Assembly (NCBI RefSeq): GCF_024158745.1
Contig: NZ_JAMZAW010000031.1
Location: 1 to 64,000, forward strand
Reading direction: 5' to 3'
DNA: 64,000 bases
DNA from: Paenibacillus tyrphae
Lineage (GTDB): Bacteria > Bacillota > Bacilli > Paenibacillales > NBRC-103111
The position numbers and the translations under genes were made by a program. The notes below the pieces were generated by a model. That model was not told where the DNA came from and made no database searches. It was given only the letters and a program-made list of their open reading frames with translations. The first letter of the stretch is position 1, and each line of letters begins with the position of its first letter. This document shows positions 13,550 to 22,900 of the stretch, in pieces.

Positions 13550-15865
13550 TTAAGTAATCGAAAAATTGCCGGCGCTGTGTTTCACCGTATTGTTTTCCGC
13601 CGGCAGCGCTGTCCGGTTGACCTTCTCTTCCAGACACGATGTCATGAAGAAGTAACCTCCGCCTCCGAAAGCACCGTCCGCCGCTTCATACTTGCCGCCC
13701 GTGAAGTGGGCGCCGACGGCCTTCAGCTTGTTCGTTCCGCCTTGGATCTGGAAATGTACCGTGTCCGCGTCCGCAGCGGCGCTCCTGCAATTTCCGAAAT
13801 TCCACGTGATGACGTTTGCCGGATCGGCGCTCTTCAGGAACGCCTTCTCGCCGTTTGTTCCGCTGAATACCGCGCCGCCGTCGATCGCGATCCACTGGTC
13901 GGGTTTATTTTTCGGATTGTTGACGTCGCCGACCTTGTCCCATGCGCCGGTGAACAAGAAGCAGCAATCCACAAGTCCGCCGCCCTGCATGACGATTTCA
14001 CGCGCGCCGACCTTGACCGTGCCTCCTACCTGAGGCAGGCCCTTGAACCACGTATTGATGAGCGTCAGCTTATCGATGCTTCCCAAATTGACATCCTCGA
14101 CGTTGTAAAACTCGCTGTTGAGAATCGTCAAATCCCCGCTGCACGGCATGTAACCGACTTGGGCCGTTCCTGAGCGGATCGGACGAGCAATTTCATATCC
14201 CTTCAGCATGCCGAAGGTGCAGCTGTCGATCATATTTTTCCGTTTGGCCCGGGAGGAGCTTCTCGAAATCGTAATCATCTCTTGCGCCGTACAGCCTCGC
14301 ATCTGCAGGCCGTCCATGTTGACCCAGAACGAGCCGGAATTCGCCATTTTCACACCGGGCTTCGTATACGTCACGACGGCATGGCAATCCTCAAGCGTCA
14401 GGTCGGTAAGCCGCTTGTGCGCGACGATCCGCGACGCGATATGCTTCTTGACGGTCACCCGCTTGGCGCTATGGCCCCAAGTCGAGCCGCTGTTCGCGAA
14501 CGACAACAGACCGGAGTTGTTGATATACGTCAGATCGTGCTCGAATTGACCATGTGTGACGAACGGGCCGTACTCGTCGCCGTCTCCGTGGCAGTTCTCG
14601 ACCATGCAGTAGGCCGCGCACGTAAAATCGTTCAAATGACGGGCATTGCTCGTGTTGCAATCCCTGACGTGACCGTACAGCACGTTGATCTGCTGCGTCA
14701 AATAGCCGGTGCCGCCCCAATCGCGTTCTTCCGGGTTCATCAGTTGACAGCGCTCCGTCACATAATGGGTGTTATACCTGCGCATGACGACCGGCCAGAA
14801 CACTTTGGTCGCCTTGATGCCCGATGCGTCGCATTCGACCGCGAATTCGTACGCGACCGGATTCGACCCGATCTGGTCCCAAGTCGGGAACGGCCGGGAG
14901 CTCGTACCGTTAGGCGGCACCGGGATGCCGATAAAGCTCATGTTCCGCACATGGCAGCGAAAAGCCGGGTTGATCTTCCGGTAGGTCAACTGGCGTCCCT
15001 TCGCCAGCGGCCAGCCGAGCTTATAATTGAAGCGGACATGGGTGGCATCGAGAATTTCCGTTACTTGGATCAGGTAATCGAGCTCACGCTGCGCGCTTCC
15101 GCCAGGATTGTTCTTGATTTGCGCGTGCCACCAGCTGTTCACCACGAAGATGGACGAATCGGCGACCTCGAAAATATCCGAGTACTCCGGCAGCTCTTCG
15201 CTTAGCGTCACGGTGTGGACCACGTCGGTTTTGACCCCTTGGAAAAACATAACGGCGCCAAACGGATTGTCTACCGTATTCAGCTCGATCCCCTCGGTCG
15301 TTACGGTGTGCCCCTGAAAATCAATCTCGATATCACTGCGGTGAAATACATGGCGCTTGACGAAATTCAGGTCCGAGTACGCTTCGACACGGCGGATCGA
15401 CAGATCGTTGACCAGCGCGTCCAGCGCCCCGTCCGCATTCGTCTTCGCATCGAAAATGCCGAACCAGCGAAAATCTCCCACGCCGTTATGCACGACTTCA
15501 AAGCGGCCTTGGCCTTTCGCAGGCTTATGTACCGTGCCGCCGTTATCGGCTTTGGCGCTGCCTGCCATATAGCGAACCAGCTTGCCTCCCCCGTCGCCGC
15601 TCTTGTAGTAGCCGCCAACGAACACATGCAAGCTTTCCTTGAGCTGGCCGGGTGGGAGCGATATCAGCTCCTCCACGCTGGCGACCCACATTACTTGACG
15701 ATCCCCCTTGCCGCTGGATTCCAGACTTTCCGCCGAGGCAAACCGCGTGCCGCCGAAGGCGCTGCCCGCCAATATCGCCCCTCCGATTCCCAAGGTTTTC
15801 AGTACTTTTCGTCTGCTGATCGCTTCATTCGCCTTGCCGTTTGTTCCATTCTCTGAGTAGAACAT
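13550..15865 (-). CDS. Tat-exported right-handed beta-helix protein
   Basis: 771 residues from ATG 15865 (AAAGGAG 10 nt upstream). Residues 15-46 form a Tat signal (SRRKVLKTLGIGG, then a hydrophobic stretch and ASA cleavage site). The remainder lacks long hydrophobic segments and carries repeated short strands with turns of the pectate-lyase/parallel beta-helix type (for instance LEDCHAVVTY, LTILNSEFYNVEDVNL, LTLINTWFKGL). No catalytic motif can be assigned, so it could be a polysaccharide lyase, an epimerase or a binding protein. A consensus cre site about 150 nt upstream suggests carbon catabolite control. Confidence 0.75.
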   Translation of the reverse strand: MFYSENGTNGKANEAISRRKVLKTLGIGGAILAGSAFGGTRFASAESLESSGKGDRQVMWVASVEELISLPPGQLKESLHVFVGGYYKSGDGGGKLVRYMAGSAKADNGGTVHKPAKGQGRFEVVHNGVGDFRWFGIFDAKTNADGALDALVNDLSIRRVEAYSDLNFVKRHVFHRSDIEIDFQGHTVTTEGIELNTVDNPFGAVMFFQGVKTDVVHTVTLSEELPEYSDIFEVADSSIFVVNSWWHAQIKNNPGGSAQRELDYLIQVTEILDATHVRFNYKLGWPLAKGRQLTYRKINPAFRCHVRNMSFIGIPVPPNGTSSRPFPTWDQIGSNPVAYEFAVECDASGIKATKVFWPVVMRRYNTHYVTERCQLMNPEERDWGGTGYLTQQINVLYGHVRDCNTSNARHLNDFTCAAYCMVENCHGDGDEYGPFVTHGQFEHDLTYINNSGLLSFANSGSTWGHSAKRVTVKKHIASRIVAHKRLTDLTLEDCHAVVTYTKPGVKMANSGSFWVNMDGLQMRGCTAQEMITISRSSSRAKRKNMIDSCTFGMLKGYEIARPIRSGTAQVGYMPCSGDLTILNSEFYNVEDVNLGSIDKLTLINTWFKGLPQVGGTVKVGAREIVMQGGGLVDCCFLFTGAWDKVGDVNNPKNKPDQWIAIDGGAVFSGTNGEKAFLKSADPANVITWNFGNCRSAAADADTVHFQIQGGTNKLKAVGAHFTGGKYEAADGAFGGGGYFFMTSCLEEKVNRTALPAENNTVKHSAGNFSIT

Positions 15866-16015
15866 CGTTCAACAGCTCCTTTTCGCCGGGTATCCGTTTT
15901 CCGATTTGAACTTTTCATTCTGGTTCCATATTGGTTTATATAATATTAAGATTATCAAACGGTAACGACTTTTGGTTTGTTTCAGGTTTGTTTTCTACAT
16001 CCATCATTCACGAAA

Positions 16016-16030
16016 ATGTAAGCGTTGTCA
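16016..16030. promoter_or_regulatory. candidate CcpA cre site upstream of the beta-helix gene
   Basis: ATGTAAGCGTTGTCA matches WTGNAANCGNWNNCW at every defined position. Located about 150 nt upstream of the beta-helix start, between that gene and the GT17 terminator. Confidence 0.5.
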
Positions 16031-16050
16031 ATCCTTTTTTTTGTAACTAT

Positions 16051-16082
16051 AAAAAAAGAACCCGAAAAAGCTTCGGGTTCTT
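16051..16082 (-). terminator. terminator of the NRPS-GT17 operon
   Basis: AAGAACCCGAA 16056-16066 with TTCGGGTTCTT 16072-16082, tight loop, followed by seven T on the minus strand. Starts 10 nt after the glycosyltransferase stop. Confidence 0.9.
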
Positions 16083-16091
16083 AGCTAGATT

Positions 16092-16970
16092 TCAATACCA
16101 CAGATCCGCCGTTTGGATGTCTTGCAGAGCGGCCAAAAACGGTTTTTCGTTATCCACGTAAAGCTCGGTATCGAGATAGTACAGCTTTTTATCGTCCAGA
16201 CACTGCTTGATGTAATCCTCGTTTACGATACTTTTGTCCTTGACATTGGCCGCAAACGCTTGAAGCTTGGGCAGTGCGGTTTGGCGATAGTCCAGCCACG
16301 AATGATGAAACCCGGCCGGTTCCTCCAGGCAGTAGATGTCTGGATAGAGCCCTTCGGCAATCCCCTTCTTCCTTAAATAATCCGCCGAGAAAGGCATGCT
16401 TCTGAAAAATCGTCCGGTCATCGCAAAGACGCGGTAGCTCCAATGAGGAGCGCCGTGATTGGAGCGGCAGAATAGATTCAGGAAAAAAACGGAATAGTGC
16501 ATTTTGACGGTAATGACTTGACGTCTTTTCACCTCCGAGACAATCCGGTCCGCCATCCGGCTGTCGATGATCTCGTCGAAGTCGGCCAGAATGATGACAT
16601 CATCATCCTCGACCCGCTCCCTCAAAATGTCAGAGCACCGGCTTCTCTGGTACGCTTCGTTATGAAATGCACTGTTGTAGCTCAGCAAGCGCCAATACCA
16701 GCGGTCAAAGTTCGCCGCTTGGCAAGTCTCCGGGTTAAAATACAATTGGTGCCGTTCCGGCTTGCGAAACACATTGTCCGCTTGCAGCGAATGGTAAACC
16801 ACCTTCGGACCGAGATAAGCCGGATCGAAGTTTCTCGGCTTGTCGGCATAGCTGAATGTCTTGTTGGCTTCGATCACGTGAAGCTCGTCGATCCAGCGGG
16901 CATCTTCTTTCAGTTTGATTTCCGCCACCCGGTTTTCGTTGAAAAACGGGCAAAATTCATAAATTTTCAT
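16092..16970 (-). CDS. family 17 glycosyltransferase-like protein
   Basis: 292 residues from ATG 16970, which overlaps the NRPS stop (ATGA), so translation is coupled; the frame is open further upstream inside the NRPS gene but that is a shadow. Begins MKIYEFCPFFNENRVAEIKL and contains WIDELHVIEANKTFSY, DDDVIILADFDEIID (metal-binding DxD-like), and a C-terminal EPAGFHHSWLDYRQT. These resemble GT17 (bacterial relatives of beta-1,4-N-acetylglucosaminyltransferases). Cytoplasmic, no membrane segment. Co-translation with the NRPS implies it modifies the peptide product or a sugar linked to it; donor and acceptor unknown. Confidence 0.8.
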   Translation of the reverse strand: MKIYEFCPFFNENRVAEIKLKEDARWIDELHVIEANKTFSYADKPRNFDPAYLGPKVVYHSLQADNVFRKPERHQLYFNPETCQAANFDRWYWRLLSYNSAFHNEAYQRSRCSDILRERVEDDDVIILADFDEIIDSRMADRIVSEVKRRQVITVKMHYSVFFLNLFCRSNHGAPHWSYRVFAMTGRFFRSMPFSADYLRKKGIAEGLYPDIYCLEEPAGFHHSWLDYRQTALPKLQAFAANVKDKSIVNEDYIKQCLDDKKLYYLDTELYVDNEKPFLAALQDIQTADLWY

Positions 16971-19900
16971 GACCGGAAACTCCCTTCTCCTGTCGTTGTG
17001 AGCGCGTAACTCTCGATACAATGACGCAAATGTCCGGCAAACCGGCGCACCAGCCCGACAATCGTTTGTTCTTCGTAGTGCAGCATGCTGTAATAGCAAG
17101 TCAAGCTCAGCCTGTCCCGCTTTAAGCAAGCCGTCATGTTTAACCAATAAGCGGAAGGGTTGTCCGGCGCGTTGGTATTTCCGTACGGAAGGGTCAACGG
17201 TTCGTAGAAATCGTCGGCTTGCCAAGCCGTTTCCTCCGATTGGTAGTGGAACAGCATGCGGCTTTCATCGATAAGCGGCTCCGCCTCCGGATGAAGCTCC
17301 GGAATGATGTGCCGCAGAGCAAAATAGTCCATGCCTTCCTTGGGAATATCGTGCAGCATCTGCTTGACATGCTCCAGCAGTGCCTCGGCATCGCCCGCAA
17401 GCTCCTGCTTCCCGATGCGGATTCGTACGGGATACGCCCCGGCAAAAAATCCGACTGTGCGGTCTATCGCGATGTTCGGCAAAAAGGACTCGCGCTGGTA
17501 GGACATCAGATGCAGCAGCAGGTCGGGCTGCTTTTTCAAATCGAAGCAAGCCCGGGACAGTGCCGCTAGCAGGACGCCGAGCGGGGTGGTTTGCCGCTGT
17601 GCCGCCAACGCTTTCAACAGGCCAATCTGCTCGTTGTCTTCCAGCAAATCATAGGTGATCGTCGCCATATGACGATGAACCGGCCATTCCTGTGCTTCCC
17701 AATCGACCTGCAAAGACTTGCCGCCTCCGACAACGTCCCTCCAATAGGCTGCCGCCTCGGCCGGTATGCCCCCGGCTGCATATTGCGTCAGCGCTAGGCA
17801 CCAATCGCGGTAGCTGCTTCCCGCTTCCCTGTCGAGCTCTCCATCAGCCCCCGTAAAGAGAAGCTGTCGGAAATCGTCCAAAAAGATGTTCATCGACATT
17901 CCGTCAAAAATCAGATGATGGAACAAGAGCAGCAGCACCTGCCCGCTTCCGCCGCCATAATGGTCGAACAATACGGCTTTCCACAAAGGACCTTCCCCGA
18001 TGTCAAATTCATGCTGAAGCTTCGAGCAATAGTCCGAGATGAAGGCATCGTGGGAAGCCTCGGTCTCCCGCAAATCCACATAGGTAAGTGCCCGGTCGTA
18101 ATCGATGTCACGCTCGTATTGGTACCATTCTCCATGATCGTGTCGGGCAAAGGTTAGCCGTAGGGCCGCATGTCGATCGACCAGGAGCTGAAGCGCACGG
18201 TTCATCTCCTGCTTCGTCATCCGCTGCTTGAGCAAAGCCAGATAAGGCACGTTGAACATGTTGCGGTTTTTCAAGTCGCGGTTGAAAAAACGTCTCTGCA
18301 CCGCCGACAGCGGAAATCCGTCATTCGGGTACGTCTGCATTTCCGTATCCGGACGGGCCACCGGAGCCGAATCCGAAGCCGGGAGCGTCTCGCTCAAAGA
18401 GCGGGCCAAACGTTCGATCGTTTGCTCCCGGAAGATTTGGTTGACCGTCACCGGATAGCCGTTCTTTTGCAGCAGGCTGACGATGCGCAGCGCATGGAGC
18501 GAATGGCCCCCTAACGCGTGAAAATCTTCATCCTTGCGGATGTGATCGAGCTTCAGCACAGCGCGCCAGATCTGCTCCATCCGTTGTTCCAGCTCGGTTG
18601 CGGCACCGGGTTCGGACGCTTGCCCGGTACGCCGCGCTTCCGGCATAGGTAGCCTTGCCCGGTCGATTTTCCCGTTCACCGTTAACGGAAACGACTCCAG
18701 CCGAACGTACCGGAAAGGAAGCATGTACGAAGGCAGGCCGTCGGCCATAAAAGCTTGAAGCCGCTCTTCTTGGATATCCTGTTCATCGATTTCCGATGTA
18801 TAATAAGCGATCAGCCGCAGTTCCCCATGGAGCTCGCGGGCGACGACGAGGCATTGCTTGACGGCGGGATAGCAGCCAAGACGGTGCTCGATCTCTCCCG
18901 GTTCGATCCGGAAGCCGCGAAGCTTCAACTGGCCGTCGCTCCGCCCGATATACTCGATGTTGCCGTCCGGAAGCCATCTCCCGAGATCTCCTGTCCGGTA
19001 CAGCACCAAATTTCTTCCTTTTTCGCGATCTTCGGCGGAAGCGTACGGATTCGGAACAAACGCCTTCCGCGTCAGCTCCTCCTGCTTCCAATAGCCGCGC
19101 GCGACGCCGTCTCCTCCCACGTAGAGTTCTCCGACCGCTCCGACAGGCTGGACACGTCCCCTTTTGTCCAAAATGTAGCAGGTCGTATTGCTGATCGGCT
19201 TGCCGATGGGGATGTCGCGTTGAAAAGTCCGCTCGATCGGGTAGCTCGTCGAAAAGGTGGTGTTCTCCGTCGGACCGTAGGCGTTGAGAATGGTCAGCGA
19301 CGGATACGCGAGCCGCAAACGATTGATCGGCTTCGGCGATAACGCTTCGCCGCCTGCGAGCAGCCAACGGAGTCCGGCGAACATCGTTTCGTTCTCCTGG
19401 GTCCACTGATTGCATAATGCGGCACTGAGCCATAACGCATTAATGCCCCATGCTTTCATCCGCTGCTCCAGCAGGCGGACGTTCATCAGATCGTCTTTGG
19501 AAACGACGAACAGGCGGCCCCCGTTCAGCAGCATGCCCCAAATTTCAAATGTGGAAGCGTCAAATACCGGCGAACCGGTATAAAGCAGCTTGATATCCGG
19601 GGAAAACGGGAAATAGTTCGTATGCTTCACCAGACGGACAATGCTCCGATGCTCGACCATCACGCCTTTCGGCTTGCCCGTCGAACCGGACGTATACATC
19701 AGATACGCAAGATCGCAGGCGGTCACGGGGACTTTTCCTTTTTCTTCCTGTCCCACAAAGGTAACGGTGTCTAAATCATCGGCGCAGATCAGCTTTAAGC
19801 TCACACCCCGACAAGCTTCCGCCAGGCTGTCCGCTCCGCTACGCGAGGTGATGATCGTGTCCAATCCGGCGTCCCGGACCAAGTCGCGGGTGCGTTCCGC

Positions 19901-22900
19901 CGGGAAATCGGGATCGATCGGCACATAGACGCAGCCCGCCTTCAAGATGCCCAGGATGGAAACGATAAATTCGAGCGAGCGCGGCAGACAGACGCCGATG
20001 AACTTCCCGCGAACCGGCACATCCTCCGCGAGCAAGCTCGCCACATGCCGGGATAGTTGATCGAGCCGTTCGTAAGTCACGACCGTGTCGTATGCGATCA
20101 CCGCCGGTTGAGAAGGCCGGAGCCGGACCTGTTCCCCGAACAGCTCGGGAACCGAACTCTCCCGTGGATACTCCGTGAACGTACGATTCCAATCGTAGAC
20201 GATTCGGTCGTAATCGTCTGTGGTCATTAAACGAATGTCTCCGACAGCGCTATCCGGATGCTCCACCGCAAAATGCAAAGCCTGACGCAGATGGTCCGTC
20301 AACCGGCGCACCGTTTCCTGCTCCAATCGGTCGGCATCGTAAATCAGCTTGATGACGATCCGGTCTCCGTCGCTCGCGATGGTGATCGTCAGTGGGTAAT
20401 TCGTTTTCTCGCGTTCCTCCATCGCCGACATGTTCAGTCCGCTTGCCGGCTGACGGTAGTCGTTCAAATAATTTTCAAAAGCGACGATGCTGTGGAACAA
20501 CGTATGGTCTTGCACGGAGCTCCAGCCTTTCAATTCGTTCAGGCTGACGTAGCAGTAATCGTTCAGCTTTTGAATCGTGTAATGAAGCTCCTTTACATAG
20601 TCGGCGACGGACTGCTCCGTATTCCAATGCATCACCAAAGGAAGCGTATTAATCAGCAAGCCGGTGATACGGTCCGCTTGGGCAAGATCGGACCCACGGC
20701 CGGACACGACCATGCCGAATACGGTTATATCCGCATCATGAAGCACTTGCAGCACTTTTCCCCAAGCGAACTGCACCAAGGTATTGAGCGATATTTGCGT
20801 CTGCTGCACAAACGCTGTCATGCGTCCGGTAAAGCCTCTATCCAATTGCAGCGTTTCGATCTGCTGCTTGCGGATCGGTTGGTGGGCGACATCGAAGCGC
20901 AAGCCGCTTTTCTCCATCGGCAGCGGGGTCGGCTCGGTAACGTCAGCCAAATAAGCCTTCCAGAAGGTTTCGGCTTCCGTCTGGTCCTTCGCCATCAGCC
21001 ACCGCATGTAAGGTTCGAAAGAGAGCGACGGATTGCGGTGAGGCGTTATGTTCTGCAAGCTGCATTCATAAAGGTCGTGAACCCGGTTGAGCAGCAGCGG
21101 CAGGCTCCATCCGTCCAGCAAAATATGGTGGTAGCTCCAAACTACCGTCCATTCCTCCGGACCGCTGCGAATCAACGCAAATCGGTACGCGGGCCGTCGC
21201 AGGTCGAAGCGGCGCTCGCGGTCCAGCGTCATCCACCGTTCGAAGTACTCTTGCTGCCGATCCGCAGGCTGCGAGCTGATATCCTCTATCGTCCAATCCG
21301 GTTCCGCTGCTTGAACGACGCACTGTACCGGCTCGTCCAGCGCTTCCCAGACGAAGCACGTCCGCAAACAATCGTTTTCGGCAACGACACGCTGCCACGC
21401 TTCCCGATAACGGGCAACATCGAGCCTGCCTTCGTATTTCCAGCTCGTCTGCACAAAATATTGGTCGGAGGACGGATGGTCCAAATAATGGAACAAAAGT
21501 CCTTTTTGCAACGGACTAAGCGGCAGCATTTTATCCAAACCGTATTGTGCATGGTACGTATTTACGATCCGGTCTAGTGAATGCTGTTCGATGGAAACCA
21601 GTGGAAAATCGCTCGGCGTAAACTCTTCGCTCTCTTTCCCCTCACAGTGTTCGATAATGGAAAGCAGACAGGAGATGAAGGAATCGGTCAACCCGGCAAT
21701 CGTCGCTTCCTCGTAATGACGTCTGCTGTATTTCATGAACATATGCAGCTGGCCCTGAACGATGGAGCAGTTAAGCTCCAACAGACTCGTTCCGTGGTTC
21801 CGCAGCGAACTATGATCCTGTGCGGTATCGCGACTGAAGCTTAACCATTCGTTCGTTTCCCCGGCTTCGGCTTGATTGAACTGGCCCAAATAGTTGAACA
21901 ACGCCTGCGGCTCGGAAGCGGTCAAGGCCGTTCGGACCGCCTCGTCCGGATGGCAGTACCGCAGAGCCCCATACGAGATGCCCCGGTCAGGAATGCGGCG
22001 CAGCTGCTCCTTGACGGATTTGATCGTTTCTCCCAAAGAAACGTCAGCCGATAAACGGATGTATACGGGAAACATCGACGTGAACCAGCCGATCGTCCGG
22101 GTCAAGTTCATGTCGGATACGGAGTGCTCCCGTCCATGGCCCTCTAACCGGAAGGCAACCGTCTCCTGTCCGGACCAGGCGGACAGCATCAGCGACCAGG
22201 CGGTAAGCAGCAGATCGTTGATCTGCGTATGGTAAGCGTGAGCGCACCGGTGCAGCAGCCGCTGCGTATCGCTTAGCGGCAGCGTTGCAATTAGCTCCGC
22301 GGATTCGGCGCTGCTTAGATTATCCGCGCTACGGTCTACAGGTAACTGGAATGCGACGGAACGGGTCAGTTCATCGCTCCAATAGCTGATATGGTCGCGT
22401 ATGTCCTCTTTTTGCGCATAGTCCGTGATCGCAGCCTGCCACTTTTTAAACGGGCTTGGAACCGGGAGCAGCTCGGCGCCGTGGTACAACTGGTACAGCT
22501 CTTGAAGCAAAATTCTCCAGGAAACCCCGTCGATGACCAGATGATGAACGGTAAGGAACAGACGAATTTTACCGTCGGGATGGCCTCTGATCACACCAGT
22601 ACGAAGTATCGTTCCCGACTCGTAGTTCAGTTGGCCGTGCCATTTCGCGCAGATGGCGGAAATTTCCGGATCGGGGCGGGTTGTCTCTTGAATGGTATAG
22701 GAAGCAAGCTGTACGACGGCATCCGTTCGGTAGCGCTGCGCATACGTATGCCCCTGCCTTACGAATTGCACCGCAAGCTCCGGATGCAGCCGGACCAGCC
22801 GGTTGAGAGCCGTCTCCAGCCTTGCCGAGTCGCAATGGCTGAGCAGCAGCATATGCGACTGATTGAAATAGTTCGGCTCTTCGAACCGCTGCTCGAAAAA

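Noticed and set aside
20258-21577. 439-codon plus-strand frame opposite the NRPS
   Set aside because: Long antisense frame caused by codon bias of the NRPS gene; no start site or family features.
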